Below, in pieces: positions 50,823-61,304 of a stretch of 64,000 nucleotides of DNA (positions within the stretch are counted from its first letter, which is position 1; every line of letters starts with the position of its first letter). The stretch lies in assembly GCA_963575745.1 (NCBI GenBank), contig CAUYUJ010001311.1, forward strand, positions 38,666 through 102,665, given 5' to 3'. The translations under genes and the position numbers were made by a program. The DNA comes from Prorocentrum cordatum (Eukaryota; Sar; Dinophyceae; Prorocentrales; Prorocentraceae). Below the pieces are notes generated by a model that worked only from the letters and a program-made list of their open reading frames with translations, ran no database searches and had not been told where the DNA came from.

Positions 50823-50977
50823 CGAAAGGCTCTTGAGCAGGTCAAGGACCTCGAACAGCCTCTTGTTCTGCTCCTGAAGCTCCGGGCTCAGACCGCCCTC
50901 GCCGGCCGCACCGCCCGCGGTGGCGGGCACCCTGGCGAGGATCTGCTCCTGATCCGCCGGCTTCAGCGCGGAGAAGC
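50823..50977 (-). CDS. PARP1-like protein, end of zinc finger 2 and linker exon
   Basis: Reads GFSALKPADQEQILARVP and, after a Gly/Ala linker, LSPELQEQNKRLFEVLDLLK SLS. The first part matches the VxGFSxLxxEDQ end of PARP1 zinc finger 2. The second matches the KALKAQNDLIWNIKDELKK-type helix that leads into PADR1. The acceptor ATGGCAG|GC at 50978 follows a long pyrimidine tract (51000-51190 region). The ATG at 50984 is intronic on this reading. Zinc finger exons further upstream were not found. Confidence 0.75.
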
Positions 50978-51300
50978 CTGCCATCGGGGAAAGCGGAGGG
51001 GAGGCGGAGGCAACGAGGGACAGAGAATGAGAGGGAGGGAGACGAGGAGGGGAGGAGGAAAGGGGGGAGGGGGAAAGGGGAGCTGGCCGGTACCGAGCAG
51101 GCCTGAACCGACGGGGAGGAGGGCGGGGGGAAGGATGGGAGAGGGAGGGGGTAGGTAGGCAGCAGGGTTGGCGAAGGGACGACGAAGAGAGGAGAGGGGA
51201 TGAGGAGGGCGAGGAGGAGAACGATGAGGAAGACGAGAGTGAGTGTGAGTAGGGGAAAGGGGAGGACGTCTCTTGGGACGTCTCTTGAGGTGGGGGGGGG
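50978..51300 (-). other. Intron 5' to the PARP1-like exon, polypyrimidine-rich
   Basis: On the minus strand this is CTCC/TCCC-rich sequence leading to the acceptor at 50978. No exon recognised. Confidence 0.5.
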
Positions 51301-52026
51301 CGCCCGTGGCGCCCCCCCACCTGACACGGACGCATCCCGCGCCCACGCGCGGCGGGCGGCACGCGGCCGTCCCGCGCCCCCGTCCGCGCGCGCACTGCCG
51401 CCGGCCCTCAGTGCCCGCGGCGCGGCAACCTGCGCCGCTCGGCGTGGCTCGCGGGCCTTGCTGGTGGTCCGCGCCTCCGCCGTGCCCCAGCGTGCTGCGC
51501 GGGGCGTCGCGCGCTGCCGTCTGCGGCGCACGCGGCTGGGCTGTGCACTGGCCCAGGAGGAGGCGGATGGAGGGCTGCTGGCCACCTCCTCCTGCGGCAG
51601 GCGCGGTGCGGGCCACCTTGGCGGGCCGCTGCACCTCGCCCCCTCCTGGCTGCTGCCGCGACCGCCGTACCGCGCGCGGCTGCTGCTTCTCGCCTCCTCT
51701 GGCGTCCGCAAGTGCTACCGTGGCTGCCACCGGCTTGGTAGCGTGGTGGATCTGCTCCTCCAAGCGGTCCCTCCAATCATCGCGGTTGATCGTAGCCTGT
51801 TCGTCGACTGGTCTCGGCGCAGCATCTCCTTCTTCAACAGCGCTGCATGCCACGTCTCCGCAGGGGCTGGGCCGAGCTGTTGCCGCTGCCAGGAGCCGCG
51901 CTACTGCCTCGGCCGTGCCAATCCTGGCTCTGCCATCGCCTCCGCTGCTGCCAGGAGGAGTATCTGCGGCTGAGTGTCAGGGCTGCCCACGTCGCAGCGC
52001 CTGAGGAAGGTCCTGGCCATCCGCTG
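51301..52026. other. GC-rich, no gene established
   Basis: Open frames on both strands, driven by GC content. A minus frame near 51.85-51.7 kb (NRDDWRDRLEEQIHHA) may continue the unidentified coding region to its right. Confidence 0.3.
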
Positions 52027-52935
52027 CTAGTCTTCGGTGAACTCCTGCCCTTGCTGCCGTCGCTCGCGGATTTGGGTGCGCTGGGCCTCTCGGAGGGTGA
52101 CTCTGCGGCCCCAAGCTGTGCGCATCATCTCCTCCGCGAGCTGCTTACTGTAGTCGCAGTAGTCGTCCTCGTCCGTCGTGTCGAACAGGACGTCCATGTC
52201 CTTGGCCTCCAGCTGCTCCAGCTGCTGCAGCACGAAGGGGACACACCACTTAAACCACATCTGTTGCTCGTCCAGCTCCTCGTTTCGCAGGAACTCGCGG
52301 GGAAGCCATTCAGCTCCGATCAGGCCTATGGTCCTCGTGAGCTCGTCGAGGCGGTCCCTGCGCCCTGACGGCATCGAGCGGGAGCGGGTCCTGGCCGATG
52401 GCTGTCCTGGGCAGTCCTTCTTGATGAAGAGGGACGTGGTGACGTGATCCGCACTGACGTGGATCTCACCCTGTAGGAGCTCGATGCTGTCGTCCACGTG
52501 GCTGCGAGTACTCCTGTTGAGTACTTCCTTGAGCCTGGCCTCACGGCGGGCCGTGGCAGCTGCCATGGCCTCTCTTGCCGCAGGGGATCCTGTCATGGTT
52601 TGCGCGTCTGGGCTGGCGTCAGGTCCCGCTGGGCGGCGCGCCTTACACTGTGGCTCGCCTGCAGTTCCCTCCGCGGGCCGCTTGGTGGCATTCCCGCGCG
52701 TGTCGGCCTTGGTGCTGGCTGGTGCCTCTGCCTCCTCGTGCGGCTGGTCTGGCTGAAATTCTCCGTGATGGGGATCGTGCTCTTGCACCTCAGGCTGCTG
52801 TGGATGCTCAACGGCTGCTGGGTGCGCCCTGTTGGTGTGGCCCGCTGGCCCCGCGGCGGTCTGCATGAGCTGCGTGCCGTCTTCCTCCTCTGGTCGGTCG
52901 CGCCCGCCTGCTATAGTCCTTCGCCTGGTCTGCAC
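52027..52935 (-). CDS. Unidentified protein-like reading frame
   Basis: A 302-codon frame with a Gln/Pro/His-rich N-terminal half containing basic NLS-like clusters (KRPAEG, KARRPAG). Its C-terminal half is well mixed: STRSHVDDSIELLQGEIHVS, RRDRLDELTRTIGLIGAEWL, EELDEQQMWFKWCVPFVLQQ, LFDTTDEDDYCDYSKQLAEE, ending QIRERRQQGQEFTED. No known domain recognised. The acidic linker plus helical region would suit a retroelement gag-like protein or an orphan host gene. It may belong with 52936-53700 on the same strand. Confidence 0.4.
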   Translation of the reverse strand: MQTRRRTIAGGRDRPEEEDGTQLMQTAAGPAGHTNRAHPAAVEHPQQPEVQEHDPHHGEFQPDQPHEEAEAPASTKADTRGNATKRPAEGTAGEPQCKARRPAGPDASPDAQTMTGSPAAREAMAAATARREARLKEVLNRSTRSHVDDSIELLQGEIHVSADHVTTSLFIKKDCPGQPSARTRSRSMPSGRRDRLDELTRTIGLIGAEWLPREFLRNEELDEQQMWFKWCVPFVLQQLEQLEAKDMDVLFDTTDEDDYCDYSKQLAEEMMRTAWGRRVTLREAQRTQIRERRQQGQEFTED

Positions 52936-53700
52936 ATTAGTGCTTCGGCGTCAGTGTTCAGCTCCTGGTGCTCCTTCGGCTTGGGGCTGGTCGGCTTGTT
53001 GTGCGCTGCGTGCCAGCAGGTCCGTCTCTGCTTCATCCTGGGTGGCCCCTGCCTGGCTGGCAGGGCGCTGCTGAGCACCTTCAGCGGGATCTTGCCCTGC
53101 CTGCGGTAGCAGTTGTGGATGCGCCTGGCCAGCTCCGCCGTGAGAGGGTGCCGCATCAGGATGGTGGTAGTAGTCTTCGTCGCTGTCTGGTTCGGGCGCC
53201 TTGTCCCAACTAGGCCATGGTCGCCTCCAGCCCTCCGTGATAAGCCTGTTGGGGATGTAAGCTGGTCTCGGTAGCGCGGGTGCTGGTTCTGTGGGTGGTC
53301 CTTGCCAGACGTCTGCGGCAGCGCCGTGGGGCGGGGCCCATTCTGGTGGCTGACCTCCAAAGGTGGTGAGCTCACCGTTGAGCATGTCCGTCATGGTACG
53401 GTGAACCTCGTCAAGGTTGGCCCAATGCATCGCAACTACGTGCAGCCATTCGCCAATCTGAAGGGATTGGATGTGGTCCGTCAGCCTCTGGCGCATTGTC
53501 TGCGTGCCGATCCACGCGAGATTGATGATGTCGCGTACATAATTGGTGGTGCCGTCGATACCTGCGATGAACTCCACTCCGTCACGTAGTCGCCTGTGGA
53601 CAGGGTTGTTGAGCAGCGCCATGACGTACTGGTACCCCCATGCCGTCCATATCCTCCTGCGTGCATGCTCCGAGAAAAACCAAAGGAGCTGCACTGGCGC
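52936..53700 (-). CDS. Unidentified protein-like region, frame-shifted
   Basis: Good composition in one frame at about 53690-53170: LLWFFSEHARRRIWTAWGYQ, YVMALLNNPVHRRLRDGVEF, RDIINLAWIGTQTMRQRLTD, GEWLHVVAMHWANLDEVHRT. It then continues in a second frame at about 53160-53050: RHPLTAELARRIHNCYRRQG, KIPLKVLSSALP. The switch near 53.17 kb needs a frameshift or a small intron. Likely the N-terminal side of the frame at 52027-52935. Family unknown. Confidence 0.38.
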
Positions 53701-54004
53701 TTCTTGAAGGGAAGGGGCTGGGAATGGGGAGCCCCTGGTGTCCGAGGGGCTCGGCCCAAGCGGCCGCACCCGAAGCACCGAGAGGGACAACAGGAAAGCC
53801 ACGCCGCCGCCACGGCCGCGCCCGCCCGAAGCGACGCGAGCGCGGCCGGAGGAGGTGGACCGGGGCGGAACCGTTGGGCGACGGGCCAAGAGCCAGGCGG
53901 GCGTCGAGACCCGCCCGTGCAGGGCGACCGCGGGACGGAGGCCGCCGGGCCGCGCAGCGGAAGCGGTGCGCGCGCTTCCATGCCAAGGCTTCCCCCGCGG
54001 CTTC
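53701..54004. other. No exon recognised
   Basis: GC-rich, probably intronic if the flanking minus-strand segments belong to one gene. Confidence 0.3.
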
Positions 54005-54305
54005 CCCTTCCTGGGCTGGTAGGGTCCGAGGACGGGCTGCTTCTTGTTGCGCACGGGGATCGCCGCGGAGATCGCCGCGAGATCGCCCGAGCCGAGAGTG
54101 CCCCCAGCGTTCGCCACGTTCCCGATGCTGAAGGCGAGGTCGTTGGCGAAAACGCATGAGTTGGTTGTGCTGTTGAACCCCCGCCACACCGTGCTCCAGA
54201 ACACCTTGATGTCGTGCTGGTCGACGTTCAGGCTGCACTCCACCTGCATGAACCTCTGGCGGTGCATGTAGGTCCTGTAGGTGCTCTCTGATGAAGCCCC
54301 GCGGA
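54005..54305 (-). CDS. Unidentified secreted protein, third coding segment
   Basis: Reads STYRTYMHRQRFMQVECSLN, VDQHDIKVFWSTVWRGFNST, TNSCVFANDLAFSIGNVANA, GGTLGSGDLAAISAAIPVRN, then a basic tail. It follows the previous segment directly but in another frame, so a frameshift or tiny intron lies at about 54290-54310. No family recognised. Confidence 0.42.
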
Positions 54306-54526
54306 GCACCCATGTAGCACATCGGCACATTGTCGAAGAGGTGCCTGGCGTCAGTGTTCGTAACGTCCTGGGGGGTGCCTCTACTGTCAGTAAAGGTGTA
54401 CGTGTAGTCATGGGCTGCCGTGTCGTCGAAATGATCGCTCCCCACGTTGAATACAAGCTTTGTGACGTTTGTCCCGACGGAGCTTCCCTCAAATGTGACA
54501 GTGCGCATGATCGGCGGTGGACAAAC
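54290..54526 (-). CDS. Unidentified secreted protein, exon 2
   Basis: After a GGGAG|GTT acceptor the frame reads VCPPPIMRTVTFEGSSVGTN, VTKLVFNVGSDHFDDTAAHD, YTYTFTDSRGTPQDVTNTDA, RHLFDNVPMCYMGAPRGF. The alternating beta-type pattern suggests a beta-sandwich, but no domain is recognised. It joins exon 1 in phase 0. Confidence 0.45.
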
Positions 54527-54794
54527 CTCCCTTTAATACATTTCCCCTTAGTGAAAACGGCCTGGGACCGAAACCGACGGACCTGGACCCGCAACAATGA
54601 CGGCCACGACGCCCTCTCGCAAACCGAAAACGGCCAATTCCTCAATCGACTTGTCAGGGTAGGAGGTCTGTCAAACCCCGAAATGAGGAGGTCTTCGCAC
54701 GCATCTCCGGTGAGCTTCCCGAACGTGGCACAAACAGTCAGGTCGGCAGCGGCTGGGCTCTCCAAAGGTCTGCACTCCCGGGCAGCACGCTCAC

Positions 54795-54968
54795 GGCGTG
54801 CTCCCCCGGAGTGGTGACGCGGAACTTCTCGAGGGCAGCATCAGTCAACGCCAGGTCAAGCACTACAGCGACGCGTGTGCGCGACAGTGCGTCGCTGGAG
54901 GGAGCATCGTGGACGTGAAGACCGGCCACAGCGGCAATCTCCACGGCCGCAAGGAGCAGCCTGGCCAT
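54795..54968 (-). CDS. Unidentified secreted protein, exon 1 with signal peptide
   Basis: Starts at ATG 54968: MARLLLAAVEIAAVAGLHV is a typical signal peptide. It is followed by SRTRVAVVLDLALTDAALEK FRVTTPGEHA. A strong GT donor (GCC|GTGAGCGTG) at 54794 and the acceptor at 54527 define a 268-bp GT-AG intron. The protein family is not recognised. Confidence 0.45.
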
Positions 54969-55508
54969 TGCGCAGAGAAACTATCGACCGACGTGTACCA
55001 AACAAGGGGGGGGAACGTAGCTGAGACAAGCAGGGTGAGCGGTGGACCCGCGCCACCTCACACAGGGCACCCAGGTGACACTCAGCCCCCTTGGTGCTGC
55101 GCTGCTGCGCTGCTGTGCTGCTGCGCTCGCCCAACGGCGAATTTTTTCCGCAAACAGCCAGATGTCAAGAGGGGAGCCACGGCTGGAACGCATGGCCGAC
55201 TCCGGAAACCCTGGATCCCAAACTGTTGGCACCTCCTACGTAGGGCCGCATCGTTTGCTTCCGCCGCCCTCCGCCGGCCTTCCGCCAGCTTCCGCCGAAG
55301 CAGAGATGCCAGCTCCTCCGATCCTCAGGCGAGGCTCTGATGCGTGGAGCGTCCCCCCCCCCCACACTGGTGAGCACCTGCCACAGCTGACACAGACGGT
55401 GGAAGCGCCCGCCTCAGCAACGTGCTTTGAGGTTCCCCGTGGCAGGGAGGAGCACGCACGTGAAAGGCACCGTCGGCCAGGGACGAAGGGTCGACCCCTC
55501 CCTACTCT
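54969..55508. other. No gene recognised
   Basis: A CTGCTGCGCTGCTGTG tract at 55095-55128. Otherwise unassigned. Confidence 0.4.
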
Positions 55509-55585
55509 CATACATCCTCCATCCTCCTCCTCCTCCTCCTCCTCCTCCTCCTCCTCCTCCTCCTCCTCCCTCCTCCTCCTCCTTG
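55509..55585. repeat. TCC array
   Basis: About 22 TCC units. Confidence 0.94.
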
Positions 55586-55734
55586 CTCCCTCTCCTCCCC
55601 CTTCCCCTCCTTCTCGCGAGCTTCAAGTTCCCGCGCGCGTGCTCACGCGCTTCTTTCTATGCCGCAGGCGCCGGCGACGCGCGCGGCAGCGGTCCGGAGG
55701 CTGCCAGAGGCCCCACTCCACCCGCGGTCTGGCT

Positions 55735-55815
55735 CCCCTCCTCTTCCTCCTCGTCCTCCTCCTCCTCCTCCTCCTCCTCCTCTTCCTCCTCGTCCTCCTC
55801 CTCCTCCTCCTCATC
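55735..55815. repeat. TCC array bordering the inverted composite repeat
   Basis: TCC/TCG units. On the minus strand this is the GGA border of the composite repeat to the right. Confidence 0.93.
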
Positions 55816-56545
55816 ATCCACTCCTTTTCCTTATCAATAATTTGTCCCTGTCACAGCCCGAGTCCAGCTTTTAGGGCGGGCCGAACGTTTCGCCTGAGAC
55901 TTCCTCGCCACTACTGACTCTGAAGCTTACAAAGATGGCAACAGTTTCGCGGATGGGTGGCGGGTCGTTTTCAAAATGTGGCTCTCGCCTTAGCACCGCG
56001 CACATTCGTTTGAAGATATCGCGAGAGCTTCATGGATTGAGGGCGGGCCGTTTTCAAAATGTGGCCCTCGCCTTAGCGCTGCGCACATAAGTTGTTTTAC
56101 AAACCAAACAACAGAAGGAACGGATTGAGGGCGGCTTGTTTTCAAAAAGTGGCTCTCGCTCAAGCTCCGCGCACATTCGTTTTAAACATGTGCAAGAGTT
56201 TCACGGATTGAGGTCGGGTGGTTTTCAACATGTGGCTCTCGCCTTCACGCCGCGCACACTCGTTTTAAAACATTGCAAGCGTTTCACAGATTGAGGGCGG
56301 GTGGGTTTCAAAAGGTGATTCTCGCCTTAGTGCTGCGCACATTCGTTTTGAGACTTTACAAAGAGTTTCACGGGCGGGTCGTTTTGAACATGTGACTCTC
56401 GCCTTAACGTCGCGCGCTTGCGTTGTAAAACATTCAAGAACTCCACAGATTGAGGGCGGGTCGTTTTCAGCATATGGCTCTCGCTTTAGCGCCGCGCACA
56501 TTATTTGGAAAATTACAAGAGTTTCACGGATTGAGGGGAGGTCGT
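55816..56545 (-). repeat. Composite dispersed repeat, right part, inverted copy (83-bp units)
   Basis: On the minus strand the order matches the copy at 23.3-23.86 kb: 83-bp units (anchors at 56497, 56414, 56338, 56255, 56172, 56084 and 56001; spacings 83, 76, 83, 83, 88 and 83), then the tail (GGCGAGGAAGTCTCAGGCGA, GTGACAGGGA) and a purine border. At seven units it is the longest 83-bp array here. Confidence 0.78.
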
Positions 56546-56577
56546 TGCGGACCTGGTCCGCCCTACCCCATTCCATT

Positions 56578-56632
56578 CCATTCCTCCCCCTCCTCCTCCT
56601 CCTGTTCCTCCTCCTCCTCCTCCTCCTCAGCC
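56578..56632. repeat. TCC array
   Basis: TCC with CTGTTCC interruption. Confidence 0.92.
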
Positions 56633-57233
56633 TGGAGGGTCTGCGAGGTGAGCGCCAGGTCACCCGGCCCCTGCGCTTTAAGGCCTTCGAGTGCGAGTTC
56701 CCCTGTGGACCGCAGCTGGGGGACCCAGAGCTTCCTCGGAGTTTTGAGCCGCGAGCGAGCACCCCACGGCACCGATGGCCAGAACGATCTCGGAGTGGTG
56801 CGAGTTTGCCGCGCAGCAGCTGGTGCGCGGACCACGGCATCGATTCGAGCGAGGTGGGGTCGCGTCGTGTCGACCCCGGCGTTGGTTCCTGACGCCGCAG
56901 AGATCGTTCGAACTTGAAGGATCGGCCCTTTCAAAAAGGCCCGATCGTTCAAGGACGGGCCGATTCCGGGCCACGGGCGGCGTTCAACCTTACACGCCCG
57001 CGCTGGGGTCGCCGCCGGTCGACACGAGGCGAGCCTGCCGCACGCCGGCAGGGCTGCGGGGCCCCGCACCCAAAGAGGTGCTGCTGCAGACCTTGTGGGA
57101 GCGGGCACCCCGCAACCGCCACGAGCCCGCGGCAGTGCAGCGGATCGCGCTGCACGGCCTGCTGCAGAAAGCAATGATGTCGGGGCGAGCGCACCCAGGG
57201 CGCACCCAGGGCGCCAAGGCCAGGCTAAGCTGA
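56633..57233. other. No gene established
   Basis: A plus frame near 57.07-57.2 kb (EVLLQTLWERAPRNRHEPAA, VQRIALHGLLQKAM) has protein-like composition and may be a displaced upstream part of the LINE debris that resumes after the foldback element. Confidence 0.35.
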
Positions 57234-57390
57234 TTTTGGAAACCGAGATGAGTACCGAGGCAATGGGCACGATGCCCAACAACACAGGTTGTCCAAAAAC
57301 CGACAGCAGCCGCTGTCAGGCAGGAGGCCTTCTGCCGTCGGTCTCTGTGCCCACTAGCTATTTCCGTACCCATCTCGATCGTCTCAGTTT
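57234..57390. mobile_element. Foldback element, family A, copy 3
   Basis: Left GGAAACCGAGATGAGTACCG, right CCGTACCCATCTCGATCGTC; inside, GGCACGATGCCCAACAACA and AGCCGCTGTCAGGCAGGAGG, as in the copies at 11.3 and 30.4 kb. It interrupts or borders LINE debris. Confidence 0.65.
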
Positions 57391-57816
57391 TTAAACCCGC
57401 GTGCTCCCGCCCGTGAGTGGGTGCCCCTGGTCTCGGCACCCCGCGCAGGCAGACTCGATCGTCCCAGTTGATGCAGTGGAGGTGCAGGATGGAAGCGATC
57501 GTCGACGGCCTCGACCTGGCCGACGACAGCCGCCCGGACAAGGTGCGGGCTGGTGGGCCTGATCCCCGTGCCTGGCTTCAGGGGCGCACGGGCGAGGCAC
57601 CCACGCGCCCCGTGGAGGAGGAGCTGACCCGGCGTCGGCGCGCCGATGCCTTGGCGCAGGCGGGCGCCTGGCGCAGCTGGGCGCAGGCTGCATGCAGGAA
57701 TGGCGGCCGGCAGTAGCGTTGGCCCTCCGCTGCAAAGTCAAGGAACGGCAGGCGGTCGACGTGCTTCTGGAGGAGTGGCTGCAGATGTGGTGCAGGCGAG
57801 TGAACGGAGATGCCCA

Positions 57817-58430
57817 CCCCTCTAGTTGTGGACTGCGGGGGCGAGAATCTCCCCCTGCTGACGCTGGAGCGGCTCAAGGACGCGTGCCGAAGCCATACGC
57901 CCTCGGCAGGCCTGGGCTGGAACGGCCCCCACCCCAGGATTTTTGTGCAGCTTGGCGACGAGGCTTGAGAGCGGCTCTTGGACATCTTGGCCTCCTTCGA
58001 GGAGGGGTCTGGCACCTTCGGGGCCTTCGGTGTGCGGCCGATCGGGCTACTGGCCCTCTTCCCCAAGGTCTGGTTCAAGATGCGCTGGGATCAGCTCGGC
58101 TGCCGCAGCGCTGGACCTGAAGAAGTTCTACGAGCACCGCTTCGAGCACTTGTGGGACGCGGCAGTTGGCCACAGCTTCCCGCTGAAAGTCGTGCGAGGC
58201 ATGTGCTGCATGTGCGCTGGGCTACTCGCGATGCTGCACGCGGGCTGCATCTCGCGTCAGTTCGAAGCCCTGGCTGCGGTGGTGGCCGGCTGCAGCGGCT
58301 CGCGCGGCTGCTATACTACTGCTAGGGCCGCTGCGGGCCGCTGCGGGCGGCCGAGAGGCCTGTGGCGTCTATCTGCAACGTGGTAGACGATATCATGGTC
58401 CACGGCACTGGCTCCAAAGGCCAAAGGGAT
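57817..58430 (+). pseudogene. Reverse transcriptase domain fragments
   Basis: FGAFGVRPIGLLALFPKVWF (58014-58075) is the RPI-x-LL block; ALDLKKFYEHRFEHLWDAAV (about 58112) is the xxDxxKxF block with the first catalytic Asp. HAGCISRQFEALAAVVAGCS follows, then VASICNVVDDIMVHGTG, with the catalytic DD pair at 58386-58391. Three frames are used, and a stop and frameshifts lie between blocks. Confidence 0.72.
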
Positions 58431-59016
58431 GGCTGCGTCGTAGGTTGGTGGAAACGTCGCTGACGTCATGGGCTCACAGCTTCGCGAGGCGGAAGCGCGG
58501 CGGCGGAGCGGCCGCTTCAAGGCACCTCCGCAGGGCAGGCGGCGCCGGCGAGGCCATGCTCCAGCGCATGAGCGTCACCACGGGCCGCCGCCCCCGGGGG
58601 GCCCCCCTGGGCGTGCGGCTTCACTGCCGCGCTGCCAGTGTCAAGGTGGGCCCCCCGGCGATCCACAGCGGGGTGGCCTTGGTGTGGGCGCTGCCAGTGT
58701 GGGGAGTCCAGGTCAAGCCACGAACCCTGGAGGAGCTCATGCAGGCGGCGGAGCGGAAGGCTGCGCAGGCCTTGGCCCCCCAGCGGCCAGCCTTGACTCC
58801 TGCCCACGTTGCTCTCCTCACGGTGCGTCGGTTGGGCTGGAGCTTCAATAGCCCCTTCGTCCTAGTGTCGGACGACGCGGTGCGCCTTGACCTCAGCAGG
58901 TTGGGGCCCCGTCAGGTGCAAGCAGCAGTGCGCCTGGGCGCGGTGAGGGCTTCCGACCGCATGGCCCTCCATGGCACTGGGAAGACGCTCCGGCTGGAGG
59001 AAGCAGCTACCGCGCC

Positions 59017-60236
59017 GTGCCTCCCGTTGTCTGGTCGCCGCTGCGCAGGCTGCTCCGGCGCCGCACCGACTTCTGGCGGCCGCGGCACCAGGCCGCCCTG
59101 CGAGCCCTGATCTCCAACGTCCACTGGCTGCAGGCGCGGCTGCACGCGCATGGGCCAGTCGAGTCGCCAGGCTGCCATCTCTCCAGCGGGGCAGCTGGCT
59201 CACTGTACTACCGCTGCTTCGACTGCCCAGCCCACGGCCAGCTGCGTCGCGACCTAGAGCCACGCGGACTGCAGGCGCGGGCAGCGCGCGTGCTCGCCTG
59301 GAGCGAGGACGCGGTTGAGCGGCTCTGCCGAGGGATCATCCCGGACCCGCGAACGCTGGGTAAACAGGCCAAGCTCGGGCCTCCTCGGGTTTTTTTTTTT
59401 TTTCTGGAGGGCAGCGCCTCGGACGGGAAGCTCTGAGAGCTCGAGCGGGCCGGGTGGCCAATTGATCAGGTGGCTTTGGCGCACTCGTGGCGGTGGCCTA
59501 CGGCCGTCCTGCTCGCGGCCGGCCCGGGGCAGACGGCGCCCGACGCTGCGGACTACGCAGCCCACATGTTGCAGTTCGTCGCCATCGGTCGGGCCCCTGG
59601 AGCTGCGATTGCTCCACGGGGGGCCCGGCGCGAGATGCGGTGCTGGCGACCCACGGCCCCACCTGTGGGGGTCCTTGCGGTGGCCCTTCACGCCAGACGA
59701 CTTCGTGGCACCCAAGACCCTCGGGCATGCCATTGCCGCGGACGTGGGCGGGGCGGTCCACGCAGTGGGAGCGGCGAGCCAACATCCACGCAGACGAGTT
59801 GGCCAAGGCAGGGGCCCGCTGCCACAGCGTCTCCGCCGAGGACGAAGGGCTCTGGCACGGGCTGTCCAACCTTGCGTCTGAAGGGGCGCGCTGGCGCGCG
59901 GAGCTGGCAGCGCACATGGCCGACGCCGGGCTCTTGGACCACGACGACGTGCTGAGCGCGAAGCAGGAGGCGCGGGCCGAAGCAGCCGCCACCGCGGGGC
60001 CGCCTGCCGCGGGCATGGACGAGGAGTTGGCCGACGAGCAGGATGATCTGGATGCGGCCTCCCTCCGCGAGGCGGCCCCCGCGCCCGCGCAGGCGCGAGG
60101 CGAGGTTAGGCTGGCATCTCCAGGGCCAGGGGCAGGAGTTCAGCTTCGACGCATGATAGAGCGGCCGATTCGCTGCGGCGACGCGTGCTCGGGGGCATGC
60201 TTTGCTCCAGTGCGACGTGCCTCAAGAGCCAGGTGA
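59017..60236 (+). pseudogene. Cys/His segment and RNase H domain fragments
   Basis: PVVWSPLRRLLRRRTDFWRP ... GCHLSSGAAGSLYYRCFDCP (59020-59232) is the Cys/His segment preceding RNase H in these elements. LEGSASDGKL (59407) corresponds to the DGS start with Asp replaced by Glu. RANIHADELAKAGARCHSVS (about 59777) is the N-x-x-AD-x-LA segment. A T12 homopolymer at 59390-59401 lies just before LEGS and probably caused one frameshift. Confidence 0.65.
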
Positions 60237-60640
60237 AATACTTGACTTCTGCCTGCGCTGCGGCGGGACGTGGTCGGGGCGCACGCCTGGGAGGCTGCTG
60301 CGCAGGGAGTGCGGCGAAGGGCGGCGCTCCGCTGCGGCCAGCTCCGCCTGATCTCCCAGGGGAGATGGCTGCACCACCGTCCCAAGCGGAAGCACTACCA
60401 GCTTGGGCCGCCGCAAGCCCTGGCTGAAGCCGCTGCCCACGGGCTGCTGGACGCAGCCGCGGGGGGAAGGGCGCCGCGCGGGGCTGGCTCAGCTGCGGCG
60501 CCGCGTCGTCAGGGCCCGCGGCGCGAGGACGAGGGCGGCGGTCCTGGCGTGTCCCTCTGGGGCTGCGCGAGCACGACCTGCCCTGGGAGCGCCAGAAGCA
60601 CCGCCGGGGAACCGGCCGCGGGCGACGACTCGGCCGGGGA

Positions 60641-61304
60641 GTCCATCAAAAAAAATGTCGCACACTGCTTTCTAATTTGGTTCGATCATTTCTTCTGTTG
60701 GAGGCCTGGAAATGGGCACCAACACCAAGACACGGGGCTGCCTCCACAGGGTGGAGACGAGCCTAGAATTCGGTGTTGGTGGTAACATTTCGGTCACCTT
60801 GGAAGCCAGAATATTACCGCCATCACCGAGATCGGGATTCTCTTCCTTCGGTGGAGGAACGCCGCCGATCTTGGTGTTGGTGTCAACCTCTGGGCCTGCG
60901 ATTCTGGTTTCAATCCGCTCGTTGTCGGTGTTTCAACCTGGTATTCTCGCTGCAGCGTGGGCCTTATTTTCGGATCGGCGCGTTGCTCCCGTCGTTTTGA
61001 ATGGCGCTCTCGCCCAACCGCGGGCCAGGCCACTTTCCTGGATCCGAATCCGTGTGTATTTTTTTTGCGCGAAGGCAAGGCGCGGTGCAGCGGCAGTACT
61101 CTGGCTGATGGGGCAACGTCGGGCCTCCCCTCCGACGAAGTGTCACACAGCACCTAAGGCAAGGAAAAGATTCGGGACCCTTGGCCCTGCAAAGGAAACT
61201 CTAGGAGCATAGAACATTCATGATCCGTCACCGTCTTCTCGGTGCAAACTTGTGGGAATCAAAAGCTTTGCTCTCGATGTGGACACTTTACTTAGAGCAT
61301 CAGC
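60641..61304. other. No gene established
   Basis: A short minus frame (about 60935-60660: VDTNTKIGGVPPPKEENPDL, GDGGNILASKVTEMLPPTPN) looks protein-like but has no recognised family. Confidence 0.3.

Larger units (their letters stand above)
57417..60640 (+). mobile_element. Degenerate LINE ORF2 remnant (reverse transcriptase to RNase H)
   Basis: The most complete retroelement in the window, on the plus strand. In order: a thumb-side lead-in VVDCGGENLPLLTLERLKDA (about 57825); reverse-transcriptase blocks; a C-terminal connection domain LLTVRRLGWSFNSPFVLVSD (58810-58870); a Cys/His segment; an RNase H domain; and an A8 run near 60650. At least six frame changes separate them, so it is dead. 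The endonuclease domain is not visible; the copy is 5' truncated or too decayed. Neighbouring host sequences are on the opposite strand. Confidence 0.72.
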
